A stretch of DNA of 64,000 nucleotides from an uncultured Rhodospirillales bacterium (GTDB taxonomy: Bacteria > Pseudomonadota > Alphaproteobacteria > CACIAM-22H2): contig CALANV010000010.1 in NCBI GenBank assembly GCA_937926175.1, positions 1-64,000 of the forward strand, written 5' to 3'. Positions 26,027 through 35,613 of the stretch are shown in pieces. The notes beneath the pieces are model-generated. The model did not search any database. It was not told where the DNA came from and saw nothing but the letters and a program-made list of their open reading frames with translations. A program made the translations under genes and the position numbers. How positions within the stretch are numbered: the first letter of the stretch is position 1; each line of letters starts with the position of its first letter.

Positions 26027-27906
26027 AGCGGGAGAATCCCCGGACGAAGATCTTCAATCGCCGCGCGGCCCTTCTCGTCGGCGGGCAGGTCGGCCTGTTC
26101 GGCCTGCTCGTCGGTCGGATGTATTTCCTGCAGGTGGTCGAAGCCGAGAAGTACAAGGTCCTTGCCGACGAGAATCGCATCAACCTGCGTCTGCTAGCAC
26201 CGCCGCGCGGCCGGTTGCTGGACCGTTTCGGCGAGCCGCTGGCGATGAACCAGCTCAACTACCGGGTCGTCGTCGTGCCCGAGCAGACCGGCAGCGTCGC
26301 CCAGACGCTGGACGTGATCTCGCACATTCTGCCGCTCAGCGACAGCGACCGGCGCCGGATCATGCGCGAGGTGGCGCGCAAGCGGCGCTTCCTGCCGATC
26401 ACGATCAAGGACAATCTGACCTGGGAAGAGGTCTCGGCCATTGCCGTCAACGCGCACGACCTGCCGGGCGTGTCGATCGAGTCCGGGTCGAGCCGGTTCT
26501 ATCCGAACGGACCCGAACTGGCCCACGTGGTCGGCTATGTCGCGCCACCCTCGGAGGCGGATCTGACCGGTGATCCGCTGCTGGAGCTGCCGGATTTCCG
26601 CATCGGCCGCAACGGCATCGAGAAGGTGTACGATCTGGCGCTGCGGGGGAAAGCCGGATCCAGCCAGATCGAGGTCAATGCCGCCGGCCGGCCGATCCGC
26701 GAACTGGCCCGCGTCGAAGGCGAGAGCGGCCAGGACGTGGTCCTGACGATCGACCTCCATCTGCAGAAGATGTTAGCCCAGCGTCTCGCCCAGGAGCGCA
26801 GCGCCGCCGCCGTGCTGCTCGACGTTCACACCGGCGAGGTTCTCGCGCTGGCGTCGTCGCCGTCCTACGACCCCAACGAGTTCAGCAAGGGTATTTCGCC
26901 GAGCCTGTGGCGCGCGCTGCTGCGCGACGAGCGCCATCCGCTGATCAACAAGGCGGTGTCGGGCCAGTATGCGCCCGGCTCGACTTTCAAGATGATGACC
27001 GCACTCGCCGCGCTCGAGGCCGGCGTGATCGCGCCGGAAACGCACGTGTTCTGCCGCGGCTGGGTCGAGCTCGGCGACAACCGTTTCCACTGCTGGAAGA
27101 GGGGTGGGCACGGCGCCGTCGACATGGTCGACAGCCTCAAGCATTCCTGCGACGTGTACTTCTACGAGCTTGCGCGCCGGCTCGGCATCGACCGTATCGC
27201 ACAGATGGCGCGTCGCTTTGGGCTGGGGCAGACCGTCGGGATCGACCTGCCGGGCGAGCGTGCCGGCCTGATCCCGACCCGGGATTGGAAGCGCGCCACC
27301 CTTGGGCAGCCTTGGGTGCAGGGCGAGTCGCTCGTCGCAGCCATCGGCCAGGGGTACGTGCTGGCGACGCCGCTGCAGCTCGCCGTGATGACGGCGCGTC
27401 TCGTCAACGGCGGCTACGCCGTAAGGCCGCGCCTGACGCGGGACAAGATCATCGACCGGCAGATCGTCGAGCGGGAACCGGAAACATGGCCGTCGATTGG
27501 CGTGCCGCCGCAGCATCTGGCGATCATACTGAGAGGCATGCACGGCGTGGTGAATGATCCGCGCGGTACCGCCTTTCGCGCTCGTATCACCGATCCGGAA
27601 TTCGCCATGGGCGGCAAGACGGGGACGTCGCAGGTCAGGCGGATTACGGCGGAGGAGCGGCGCAACGGGCTCCGCAAGCCCGACGAAATACCGTGGCGCG
27701 AGCGCGACCATGCACTGTTCGTCGGGTACGCACCGGTGAACAATCCGCGCTATGCCGTCGCCGTCATCGTCGAGCATGGCGGGGGCGGCTCGACCGCAGC
27801 CGCGCCGATCGCACGCGACATCCTGTGGGAGGCGCAGCGGCGCGCGCGCGAACGGCCCGAGCCGCTGACCCGTGTCGCGGAAAAGGGCACCGAACGGGCG
27901 CTGTAG
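26023..27906 (+). CDS. mrdA: Penicillin-binding protein 2 (elongation transpeptidase)
   Basis: A 627-residue class B PBP that cross-links peptidoglycan during cell elongation. A transmembrane anchor (about 15-36) precedes the pedestal region with PPRGRLLDRFGEPLAMN. The transpeptidase motifs are S320-T-F-K323 (APGSTFKMM), S375-C-D377 (KHSCDVYF) and K532-T-G (GGKTGTSQ). ATG 26023 overlaps the mreD stop; a longer in-frame opening is not similar to the family. Partner of RodA, encoded 12 bases downstream. Confidence 0.96.
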   Translation: MKRENPRTKIFNRRAALLVGGQVGLFGLLVGRMYFLQVVEAEKYKVLADENRINLRLLAPPRGRLLDRFGEPLAMNQLNYRVVVVPEQTGSVAQTLDVISHILPLSDSDRRRIMREVARKRRFLPITIKDNLTWEEVSAIAVNAHDLPGVSIESGSSRFYPNGPELAHVVGYVAPPSEADLTGDPLLELPDFRIGRNGIEKVYDLALRGKAGSSQIEVNAAGRPIRELARVEGESGQDVVLTIDLHLQKMLAQRLAQERSAAAVLLDVHTGEVLALASSPSYDPNEFSKGISPSLWRALLRDERHPLINKAVSGQYAPGSTFKMMTALAALEAGVIAPETHVFCRGWVELGDNRFHCWKRGGHGAVDMVDSLKHSCDVYFYELARRLGIDRIAQMARRFGLGQTVGIDLPGERAGLIPTRDWKRATLGQPWVQGESLVAAIGQGYVLATPLQLAVMTARLVNGGYAVRPRLTRDKIIDRQIVEREPETWPSIGVPPQHLAIILRGMHGVVNDPRGTAFRARITDPEFAMGGKTGTSQVRRITAEERRNGLRKPDEIPWRERDHALFVGYAPVNNPRYAVAVIVEHGGGGSTAAAPIARDILWEAQRRARERPEPLTRVAEKGTERAL

Positions 27907-27918
27907 ACCGGAAGAACG

Positions 27919-29079
27919 ATGTCGCTGCTGAGTTCGCAGGTCACCACGCGCCGTTCCCAGATGACGCTGCTCCAGAAGATCGGGCAGGTGAACTGGGGCC
28001 TCATCTTCCTGCTGACCGTATTGGCATCCGTCGGCTTTGCCGCGCTCTATTCGGCAGCCGGGGGTAGTTTCGAGCCCTGGGCCGGCCGTCAGATGATCCG
28101 GTTCGCCGTCGGGGTCGTGCTGATGGTCGGGATCGCGGTGATCGACCTGAGGTTCTGGTACCGTTTCGCGTACCTTTTCTACGGGGTCGCCCTCGTCCTG
28201 CTCATCGCGGTCGAGGTCGCGGGATCCATCGGCATGGGAGCGCAGCGCTGGCTCGATCTCGGCGTGATCCAACTGCAGCCGTCGGAGCTGATGAAGATCT
28301 CGCTGGTCCTCGTGCTCGCCCGCTACTTCCACGGGTTGACGATCGAACAGATCGCGCGTCCGCATTATCTCATCTGGCCCGCGCTTCTGGTACTGGCGCC
28401 GGCGGCGCTGGTCGCCAAACAGCCCGACCTGGGCACGGCGATCCTCATCATGGCGACGGGGGGAACCCTGTTCTTCCTGGCCGGGGTGCGCCTTTGGAAG
28501 TTCGGCATCATCATTGCCGCAACGGTAGCGGCGATCCCGATCGGATGGCAGTTCCTACGCGACTACCAGAAGCAGCGCGTCTACACGTTTCTCGATCCGG
28601 AGAGCGATCCGCTCGGCGCCGGGTACCACATCATCCAGTCCAAGATCGCGCTCGGCTCGGGCGGATTGTGGGGCAAAGGCTTCATGCAAGGCACGCAGAG
28701 CCAGCTCCAGTTCCTGCCCGAGAAGCAGACCGACTTCATCTTCACCATGTTCTCGGAGGAGATGGGATTCTTCGGCGGCTTGTTTCTGCTGGGGCTCTAT
28801 GTGCTGATCATGCTGTACGGCACCCTTATCGCCATGCGGTCGCGCAGCCAGTTCGGCCGCCTGATGGCGATGGGGATCATGACGAGTTTCTTCATCTATG
28901 CCTTCATCAACATGGCGATGGTGATGGGGCTATTGCCTGTCGTGGGCGTGCCGCTTCCCCTCGTGTCCTACGGCGGCACGGCGATGATGTCGCTTCTCAT
29001 CGCCTTCGGACTCGTCATCAACGTCTACGTCCACCGCGACCTCAACATCGGGCGGCGCGGCCAGCTCGAAGAAGCCTGA
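27919..29079 (+). CDS. rodA: SEDS-family peptidoglycan glycosyltransferase RodA
   Basis: A 386-residue polytopic membrane protein of the SEDS family that polymerises glycan strands with PBP2. About ten transmembrane segments are visible. Signature stretches are GAQRWLDLGVIQLQPSELMKISLVL, KQPDLGTAILIMATGG, FLPEKQTDFIFTMFSEEMGF (with the conserved catalytic aspartate) and GVPLPLVSYGGTAMMSLLIAFGL. It ends the mreBCD-mrdA-rodA cluster and is convergent with clpS, 43 bases away. Confidence 0.96.
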   Translation: MSLLSSQVTTRRSQMTLLQKIGQVNWGLIFLLTVLASVGFAALYSAAGGSFEPWAGRQMIRFAVGVVLMVGIAVIDLRFWYRFAYLFYGVALVLLIAVEVAGSIGMGAQRWLDLGVIQLQPSELMKISLVLVLARYFHGLTIEQIARPHYLIWPALLVLAPAALVAKQPDLGTAILIMATGGTLFFLAGVRLWKFGIIIAATVAAIPIGWQFLRDYQKQRVYTFLDPESDPLGAGYHIIQSKIALGSGGLWGKGFMQGTQSQLQFLPEKQTDFIFTMFSEEMGFFGGLFLLGLYVLIMLYGTLIAMRSRSQFGRLMAMGIMTSFFIYAFINMAMVMGLLPVVGVPLPLVSYGGTAMMSLLIAFGLVINVYVHRDLNIGRRGQLEEA

Positions 29080-29122
29080 CCCGACGCAGGCGACGAATGA
29101 CGGGCCTGATGGGCCGGGATCG

Positions 29123-29428
29123 TCACTCTTCCGGCTCGGTCGTGAAGAGGAGCGGATAGCCCTTGCGACGGCCTGCTTCCGTTGCCCTCGTCGCCTTGGT
29201 CTCGGCGACGTCCTTGGGATAGACGGCAACGACGCATGCGCCCCGTGTATGCGCCGTCATCATCACCCGATAGGCCTGATCTTCGCTCATACCGAACTCG
29301 CCTTTCAGGACCGTGACGACGAACTGTCGCGGCGTGTAGTCGTCATTGAGCAGAATGACTTTGTAGAGGCGCGGCCGTTCCGTTTTCGGCCGAACCTCGA
29401 CGCGTGGTCTGGTAACGATATCGTTCAT
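29123..29428 (-). CDS. clpS: ClpS, ClpAP adaptor protein
   Basis: A 101-residue adaptor that hands N-degron substrates to ClpAP. After a flexible N-terminus, the core reads YKVILLNDDYTPRQFVVTVL, with the substrate-pocket NDD and later MTAHTRGACVVAVYPKDVAETK. ATG 29428 is used because it follows a GGGAG and gives the family length; a longer frame runs upstream. No clpA gene lies in the window. Confidence 0.94.
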   Translation of the reverse strand: MNDIVTRPRVEVRPKTERPRLYKVILLNDDYTPRQFVVTVLKGEFGMSEDQAYRVMMTAHTRGACVVAVYPKDVAETKATRATEAGRRKGYPLLFTTEPEE

Positions 29429-29920
29429 CCGTGGAAGACACTCCCGGTGATGGCGCAACTGCGGCGATTCCGTCCCGTCCGTTCAGCGCGGTAGAGAAAA
29501 TGCTCTTTGACAAAATGTATGCGATCCCATCGACCGGGCGGGATCGACGTTCCACCGAGCCGAACCGAAACGGTGCGGCTTCCGCGTTGCTTGTCTAGGG
29601 CACACTATTTGGGGCCATTGGCGCCGTCGACTCAAGGCCCCGTCGCGATAGGATGAGTTGGCCAGGAATTTCGCTGTCTGAGCGGGAAGGACGCCGGTGC
29701 TCCGGAAGCCTTGTCGGCGTCGCAATAACAATAACCATTCGATGAAAGAAAGCTTCCGGATGGGCGTATGCCGCTTCGAACGACGTCTGATGAACCGGGT
29801 TGAAAACTTATTGTCGGTAATCGGGCGAATATCTCCGTCGGCCCTGCCGGCAAATGCGAAACGCCCCCGGCGCCGGTATCGCCGGGGGCGTCGCTTTCGG
29901 GGTGCAGGACGGCCGCCGCG
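29429..29920. other. Gap between clpS and the ABC permease gene
   Basis: About 490 bases, less GC-rich in the middle. It holds the clpS upstream region and the bidirectional hairpin at 29861. Short ORFs on either strand show no protein features, so I see no gene. Confidence 0.55.
29861..29891 (-). terminator. Terminator of the NEW3/ABC operon
   Basis: ACGCCCCCGGC (29861-29871) and GCCGGGGGCGT (29881-29891) form a perfect 11-bp stem. On the minus strand it is followed by TTTCGCATTT, downstream of the permease stop. Confidence 0.75.
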
Positions 29921-30883
29921 CTAGGCGCGGATTTCCTGACGCTGAAACGAGACGTAGGTGATCGCGAAGAGCAGGATGACCGCTGCGATCAGGCCGGTGA
30001 TCTGCGGCCACACCAGCAGCAGACTTTCGCCGAACGGCAGCGGCGCCCCGAGCAGCGCCCCCTGGAGCTGGGATGGAAACACCAGTCCCAGCGCGCGTGT
30101 CGACGGATGGAGAAGCGCTAGGACGATCTCGCCGAACAGCGTATTGGGCGAGAAGCGCGACAGGGTCTGCTGCAGTTCGATCTGTTCCAGGCTCGTGACG
30201 CCCAGAATGATCGCCGCCGGATCCGGGGGGATGATGGCCTGCACGATGAAAGGCACGAGAATTGGCCACAGGATCGTAAGCAGCAGCCACAAGCCGATGG
30301 CGCAGAGCGCGGAGGTTGCCGTCGACCGGAACAGGACCGAGAACAGGATCGCGACGGCGAGCCAGACGCCGCCATAGAAAAGCGTGACGACGAGGAAGGT
30401 CAGGCTGCGGAGAACCTCCTCGCCGCTCGGCGGTACGCCGAGCAGGACCAGCCCAAGCCCCACGATGAGCAGCCACAGCGCGACGAGGCTTATCGCGAGC
30501 GTGCCGAGCCCGGCGAGGAACTTGCCGACGAGCAGCGCGTCCCGATAGATGGGCTGCGCCAGCACGCGACTCATCGTCCGCCGGCTGAACTCGCTGTTCA
30601 CGGCATCGAAGCCGAGTCCGATCGCGACGAGCGGGATCAGGAACCCGAGCAGCGACACGAAAGACGGCAGCGGGTCGCGCGCATGGGTGAAGAGGCGGAG
30701 CAGCAGGAACGGATCCTCCGCCGTCACCGAGCCGATTTCGCGGATCGCCGTGTAGACTGCGGCGATCCCGGTCAGCAGGACGAGCCATTCGAGTACGCGC
30801 ATGCGCGCGCTGCTCAGATGATCGGCGAGTTCCTTGAGGAATACGGGCGCAAGCCCGGTCCACGGAGATCCCTTACGCCGCAT
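29921..30883 (-). CDS. ABC-2/NosY-like transporter permease
   Basis: A 320-residue inner-membrane protein with about six hydrophobic segments, such as VLEWLVLLTGIAAVYTAI, LGFLIPLVAIGLGFDAV and AISLVALWLLIVGLGLVLL. The stretch GFDAVNSEFSRRTMSRVLAQPIYRDALLVGK is typical of NosY-type ABC-2 permeases. It is the third gene of an operon with an ABC ATPase and a NEW3-domain protein. ATG 30883 follows AAGGAG and overlaps the ATPase end by 11 bases. Substrate unknown. Confidence 0.85.
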   Translation of the reverse strand: MRRKGSPWTGLAPVFLKELADHLSSARMRVLEWLVLLTGIAAVYTAIREIGSVTAEDPFLLLRLFTHARDPLPSFVSLLGFLIPLVAIGLGFDAVNSEFSRRTMSRVLAQPIYRDALLVGKFLAGLGTLAISLVALWLLIVGLGLVLLGVPPSGEEVLRSLTFLVVTLFYGGVWLAVAILFSVLFRSTATSALCAIGLWLLLTILWPILVPFIVQAIIPPDPAAIILGVTSLEQIELQQTLSRFSPNTLFGEIVLALLHPSTRALGLVFPSQLQGALLGAPLPFGESLLLVWPQITGLIAAVILLFAITYVSFQRQEIRA

Positions 30884-31808
30884 CACGTGCTCCTTCGAAA
30901 TAACGGGCGTAGATCGCATCGAGGCTGGGCTCCAGCATGTTGAGCCGCAGCAGTGTACCGCCGCCCGAAACGATCCGGCCGGCCACTTCACTGCGAAGGT
31001 CGGAATCCGCGAGGAGGCGGTAGCGTCCGTCGCCTTCGTCCGTCACCTGACGCACGCCCGGAATGGCCGCCAGCGTCGCGGTATCCGTTCCGCGCGCCTC
31101 GACGAGAATCGTGAAGCCGCCGCCGAGTACCTCGCGCGCGAGCTCCGCCACCGTTCCCTGCAGCGCGATGCGGCCGCGATGGAACAGCGCGACGCGGTCG
31201 CACACGCTCTGCACGCGATCGAGGAGGTGGGAGGACAGAAGGACGGCCACGCCGTCCGCCTTGAGTCCACGGATCATTTCGAGCAGCTCGTACGTCGACT
31301 GCGGATCGAGGCCCGACGTCGGCTCGTCGAGAATGGCGACTTCGGCGCGCTTGAGCAGCACCTCGGCGAGCCCGAGCCGCTGCCGCATGCCGCGCGAGAA
31401 CGTCGCCACCCGGCGGTCGGCTACCTGATCGAGACGGACGCGCTTCAGCGCCGACGCGATGCGGTCCTCGATCTCGCTTCGGTCGATGCGGGCGAGCCGC
31501 GCCGTGTAGCGCAGGTTCTCGTACGCCGTGAGGTTGTCGTAGAAACCGACCGAGTCGGGCAGGTAGCCGATGCGGCGCTTGACCTCGAGCGGGTCGCGCG
31601 CCGGGTCGAAACCGAGCACGTCGATGCGCCCGGAGGTCACCTCCGTGAGCCCGAGCAACATCAGGATCGTCGTGGTTTTTCCGGCGCCATTAGGACCGAG
31701 CAGACCGAAGATCTCGCCCCGCTGGACGGCAAGGTTGATGCCGTCGACGGCGGTGACGCGGCCGTACCGCTTGGTCAGGTTCCGGGCCGAGACAACGACC
31801 GTGCTCAT
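30873..31808 (-). CDS. ABC transporter ATP-binding protein (NosF-like)
   Basis: A 311-residue ABC ATPase. Walker A is GPNGAGKTT, the signature is FSRGMRQRLGLAEV and Walker B is VAILDEPTSGLDP, with the H-loop in SSHLLDRV. The C-terminal third (about 215-311) is a regulatory extension of the DrrA/CcmA kind. Its ATG overlaps the stop of the upstream NEW3 gene by ATGA, and its own end overlaps the permease start, so the three products are probably made in fixed proportion and form one machine. Whether it exports or acts mechanically on an envelope partner is unknown. Confidence 0.9.
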   Translation of the reverse strand: MSTVVVSARNLTKRYGRVTAVDGINLAVQRGEIFGLLGPNGAGKTTTILMLLGLTEVTSGRIDVLGFDPARDPLEVKRRIGYLPDSVGFYDNLTAYENLRYTARLARIDRSEIEDRIASALKRVRLDQVADRRVATFSRGMRQRLGLAEVLLKRAEVAILDEPTSGLDPQSTYELLEMIRGLKADGVAVLLSSHLLDRVQSVCDRVALFHRGRIALQGTVAELAREVLGGGFTILVEARGTDTATLAAIPGVRQVTDEGDGRYRLLADSDLRSEVAGRIVSGGGTLLRLNMLEPSLDAIYARYFEGARDAA

Positions 31809-32974
31809 CGCCGTCCGTACCGTGCGACCGCACCGACCACGACAAGGAGCGCCACCGCGATCAGCCCGAGGCCGACGACGCCCCACAGGGTCGAGGTTCT
31901 GACCGTGATGCGGAAATCCGCCGAGCTGGATGCGCCCTCGCCGCTGGCCCTGAACGTCGTCATGTAGTCGCCGGCGATCGCCTTGGCCGAGGGCGTCAGG
32001 GCCGCCTGGACCTCGGCTTTTTCGCCGGGGCCGAGAAGATCGATCTTCTTCGGCTCGAACGAAACCTCCCACTGACCGGGCGGCGTGCCGGAGATCTCGA
32101 CGTCCCTGATCGGCGCCGTGCCCTCGTTGCTGACGACGAGCGTGAACGTCGATTTCTCGCCCGCCTCGGCCTCGCCGCTCAGCCGGCCGTCCTTGCCGGC
32201 AATCCGCAGCTCGGGCCGGCCCGTGATCTGCATCGTGAGCGGCACCTCGGCCCGCGCGTCCTCGGCGGCGACGCTGGCGACGACCCGATATTCATCCGCG
32301 GCAATGTTATCGGGCGGATCGACCTTCAGCTTCATGGTCTTGGTCTGCCCGGCCGCGATCGGTACGGAGGTGACCTCCTGCGAGCCGTAGTTCTCGGTGA
32401 ACGACGTCTGAAAGTTCGGCGGTGCGACGGCGGCGAGCTGCACGAGCAGGTCCTTGCCGCTCTCGTTCCGGATATCGAGTTCATAATCGAAGTTCGATCG
32501 CGACGTTCCGCGCAACGCGGGCAGCTTGGGCTTCAACGACAGCTTCGCGGGCAGATCGTTGCCGAGCGAGATGTCGAGCGGCAGCTCGGCGGACGCGCTC
32601 TGGCCCTTCGCCCGAAGTACGAGCTTATGCGGCCCGGACGCGGTTTCGGCCGGAACGTCGATGCGAAGCTGGAAGGATACCGTCTCGTTCGTCGCCGGCA
32701 TGACGGCGCCGATCGGCTGGCCGCCACCGAGGAGCGCCACCTTCCAGTCCTCGGGCACGCCGTCCACCGACAGCGTGACCCGCTCCGGCGGCAGGTTGTA
32801 GTTCTGCAGGCGGATTCCGACCGTCGACGTCTCTCCCGCCCGCACGGTGAGCGCTGGATAGTCCGTAACCAGCCAAAGCCCCTTGATCTCGCTCGGCGCT
32901 TCGGCGGCAGTGGCCGGGCTGGTCCCGAGGACAACCTGCATGAGAATGGCCAGAATCAGGAATATCGAACGCAT
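31805..32974 (-). CDS. Membrane-anchored NEW3-domain (COG1470-like) protein
   Basis: A 389-residue exported protein. A signal peptide (about 1-23, ending ATAAEA) is followed by several Ig-like beta modules; one (about 250-340, with FTLVVSNEGTAPIRDVEISGTPPGQWEVSFEP) matches the NPCBM-associated NEW3 type. Earlier modules (from about 30 and 130) repeat similar strands. A C-terminal transmembrane helix (LWGVVGLGLIAVALLVVVGAV) with a short basic tail anchors it, leaving the modules outside. It is first in an operon with an ABC ATPase and a NosY-like permease. Its role, possibly a periplasmic partner or sensor, is not known. Confidence 0.8.
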   Translation of the reverse strand: MRSIFLILAILMQVVLGTSPATAAEAPSEIKGLWLVTDYPALTVRAGETSTVGIRLQNYNLPPERVTLSVDGVPEDWKVALLGGGQPIGAVMPATNETVSFQLRIDVPAETASGPHKLVLRAKGQSASAELPLDISLGNDLPAKLSLKPKLPALRGTSRSNFDYELDIRNESGKDLLVQLAAVAPPNFQTSFTENYGSQEVTSVPIAAGQTKTMKLKVDPPDNIAADEYRVVASVAAEDARAEVPLTMQITGRPELRIAGKDGRLSGEAEAGEKSTFTLVVSNEGTAPIRDVEISGTPPGQWEVSFEPKKIDLLGPGEKAEVQAALTPSAKAIAGDYMTTFRASGEGASSSADFRITVRTSTLWGVVGLGLIAVALLVVVGAVARYGRR

Positions 32975-33376
32975 GCTGCGGCTCCCTAATACGCCTTGAT
33001 TTTCTGTTGGTTAGGGGCTGCGTGCCCGCAGCGCGGAGACACACGCGCCAGCTTAGCTGGCGGAAGCTCTGTAACCAGACTGTGACGAAAAAATGGCGTG
33101 CTTTAGGGGATTGTCTGGCGACATTTTATCGTCGGGCCGAAGCCCGTGCCGACACTGGCCCGTTCACGCGAATTGGTATCGAAAGCGCGTACGCCGACGC
33201 CACTTTCGCCGGATCGGACATGCGAGCCGAATGCGTGTCGGCAACTTATCCGTATGCAGGAGGTGCCGGCGCCTCAAGGCTTGGCACCGACGGTCGACAG
33301 TTATCGCCGTCGTGCCTGTCGCGAATCTGCACTGCTCGAAATCCGGCGCGCTTCGACACCAAAGGATCCGGAAGGA
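32975..33376. other. Gap between the NEW3 operon and tRNA-Lys
   Basis: About 400 bases. Apart from the palindrome at 33046, I see only the presumed promoter region. Small ORFs that run into the tRNA are artefacts of it. Confidence 0.55.
33046..33062. promoter_or_regulatory. Short palindrome upstream of the NEW3 operon
   Basis: CGCCAGC and GCTGGCG flank TTA, a 17-base inverted repeat about 72 bases before the NEW3 gene start. It could be an operator or a leader hairpin. Confidence 0.35.
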
Positions 33377-33452
<76 letters not shown>

Positions 33453-33619
33453 CACCGAAGCGGGCCCGCCATATAACAAAGCCGGGCCGGTTTGTCGATA
33501 GCCGCCTCGTGCCATAGATAGGCTGTTTCCCCGCGCCCGACAAGTCGGCCGACGCCGTCTGCCGGGCGGTCCAGGAACCGAAGGCCAGGAACTGAGGACG
33601 CCGTGACCCCATATCGCCG

Positions 33620-34960
33620 CTAACGGCCGAGCAGCGTCTCCGGCAGCCACAGCGCCAGCGACGGGAAGGCCATCGTGAGGGCGAGCGCGACCAGCTGGAT
33701 GACTACGAAGGGCACGATGCCGCGGTAAATGACGTTGATGCCCAGCTCCGGCGGCGCGATGCCCCGGATATAGAACAGGGCGTAGCCGAACGGCGGCGTG
33801 AGGAACGAGGTCTGGAGGTTGACGGCGAACAGGATCGCGAACCAGAGCAGGACCTGCTCCGATGGAAGGCCGAAATCGAGGCCGGCGATGATCGGAGCGA
33901 CGATGGGCACGACGATGAAGGTGATCTCGACCCAGTCGAGGAACATGCCCAGGATGAACACGAACAGCATGATGACGCCAAGGACCGCGTAGGGGTTTCC
34001 CTCCTCGGCCCCGAGCGCGTCGGCGATCATGCCGTCGCCGCCAAGCTTCCGGAAAATGACGCTGAAAACCGTCGCGCCGATCATGATGAACATGATCATC
34101 GCCGTCGTCTTGGTCGTCTCGTTCAGCACTGCCACGAACTGCGCCCAGCTCAGCTGGCGCGAGGCCAGCGCCAGCAGGAACGTGCCGAGCGCGCCGAGTG
34201 CCGCCGATTCGGTCGGTGTCGCGATGCCGGCGATGATCGATCCCAGGACGGTCAGGATCAGTGCCAGCGGCCCCAGAAGGTCCCGGCAAAGCTGAAGCAG
34301 GGTCTTGCCGAAGCCGGCCCGATCGCTGCACGGAAGCGGCGGCATCGTCTCCGGCCGGAATATGGCCAGGATGATCAGGTACACGATGTAGAGGCCGCCC
34401 AGCAGCAAGCCCGGAATTAGGGCGGCAGCAAAGAGGTCACCGACCGACAGCCGCAAGGTGTCGCCGAGAACCACCAGCATCACGCTGGGTGGAATCAGGA
34501 TACCGAGTGTTCCCGTCGCCGCGATGACGCCGGTAGCGATTTCCGGCTTGTAGCGGTTCTGCAGCATGACCGGGAGCGCCAGCACGCCCATCAGCACGAC
34601 GCTGGCGCCGATGATGCCCGTCGACGCCGCCATGACGATGCCGATGATCGCGACGGCGAAGGCGTAGCCGCCGGGAACCGGGCCCAGTATGCCGGCCAGC
34701 GAGCGCAGCAGGCGCTGGGCGATCCCCGACCGCTCGAGCATCAGCCCCATGAAGACGAAGAGCGGTACGGCGATCAGCAGCCAGTTACTCAGGATACCCG
34801 AGAAGATGCGTGCGACTCCGGTCGAGACGAAGATCAGGGGCACATCGGCGAGGAATGCGAAGAGAATGCCGATGCCGGCGAGAACGAACGCGACCGGATA
34901 GCCGGAGAAGAGGCCAACCAGCAGTACGACCGCCATGAGCATCGGCCAAGTGTATTCCAT
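33620..34960 (-). CDS. dctM: TRAP transporter large permease (DctM)
   Basis: A 446-residue polytopic membrane protein of the TRAP family, which imports organic acids using the sodium gradient. About twelve hydrophobic segments are visible. Family stretches include GYPVAFVLAGIGILFAFL, VPLFVFMGLMLERSGIAQRLL, ASTGIIGASVVLMGVLALPVML, GTLGILIPPSVMLVVLGD and TPTESAALGALGTFLLAL. ATG 34960 is 2 bases after the DctQ stop. It is encoded last in the dctP-dctQ-dctM order. Confidence 0.95.
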   Translation of the reverse strand: MEYTWPMLMAVVLLVGLFSGYPVAFVLAGIGILFAFLADVPLIFVSTGVARIFSGILSNWLLIAVPLFVFMGLMLERSGIAQRLLRSLAGILGPVPGGYAFAVAIIGIVMAASTGIIGASVVLMGVLALPVMLQNRYKPEIATGVIAATGTLGILIPPSVMLVVLGDTLRLSVGDLFAAALIPGLLLGGLYIVYLIILAIFRPETMPPLPCSDRAGFGKTLLQLCRDLLGPLALILTVLGSIIAGIATPTESAALGALGTFLLALASRQLSWAQFVAVLNETTKTTAMIMFIMIGATVFSVIFRKLGGDGMIADALGAEEGNPYAVLGVIMLFVFILGMFLDWVEITFIVVPIVAPIIAGLDFGLPSEQVLLWFAILFAVNLQTSFLTPPFGYALFYIRGIAPPELGINVIYRGIVPFVVIQLVALALTMAFPSLALWLPETLLGR

Positions 34961-34962
34961 GA

Positions 34963-35538
34963 CTATCGCTCCGGACCGGACACGGGCGCGTCGCCGCCCC
35001 CGCGGGCGATTTCGATTGCGGTGCGAACGGCCCGTGCCGCACCGAGCAGGGCGAGCAGGGCGAAGCCGAGCGGCAGTACCCCCTTGACGATCCAGCGGTC
35101 GAGAAGCCCGCCGTAGCTCGAGCCTTCGTCGACCCGGAAGGCGGAGACGGCGAACGCCCACGAAAACCAGGTCATCAGCACGGCGAACGGCAGCAGGAAG
35201 AGGAGATCACCCAGCAGGCTCACGATCCGACGGGTGCGGGGCGTGAAGCGGGCCGCGATGAAGTCGACGCGGACATGGGCATCAGTATGAAGGGCATAGA
35301 CGCCGCCCAGCATCACCAGGACGGCAAAAAGGTGCCACTGCAGGTCGAGCAGGCTGTTCACCGAAATGTGGGTGCCGAACAGCGGAACGGGCGTGGTCCA
35401 TTCGGCCAGCACGTTGAGCCGCAGCTGCACCATCAGGACGCCGAGACACACGCTGATCACCAAAAGCGGCGTCAGCCAGCCGGAGATACGGCCGAACCAA
35501 GCGCAGGCGGCTTCGACCGATTTGCAGAACGAGGTCAT
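34963..35538 (-). CDS. dctQ: TRAP transporter small permease (DctQ)
   Basis: A 191-residue membrane protein with four hydrophobic segments, such as GWLTPLLVISVCLGVLMVQL and LLFLLPFAVLMTWFSWAF, plus the DctQ stretch LHTDAHVRVDFIAARFTPRTRRIV. It bridges the substrate-binding protein to DctM. Start uncertain: ATG 35538 gives a normal length; an in-frame GTG at 35577 adds 13 residues; neither has a strong ribosome site. Confidence 0.9.
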   Translation of the reverse strand: MTSFCKSVEAACAWFGRISGWLTPLLVISVCLGVLMVQLRLNVLAEWTTPVPLFGTHISVNSLLDLQWHLFAVLVMLGGVYALHTDAHVRVDFIAARFTPRTRRIVSLLGDLLFLLPFAVLMTWFSWAFAVSAFRVDEGSSYGGLLDRWIVKGVLPLGFALLALLGAARAVRTAIEIARGGGDAPVSGPER

Positions 35539-35613
35539 GCTAGCGACCGCATCCTGGAGAAATTCCGCCGCCGGCACCGTGCCGGCGGCGGATCATGACG
35601 CTGCGCGTCTTCT

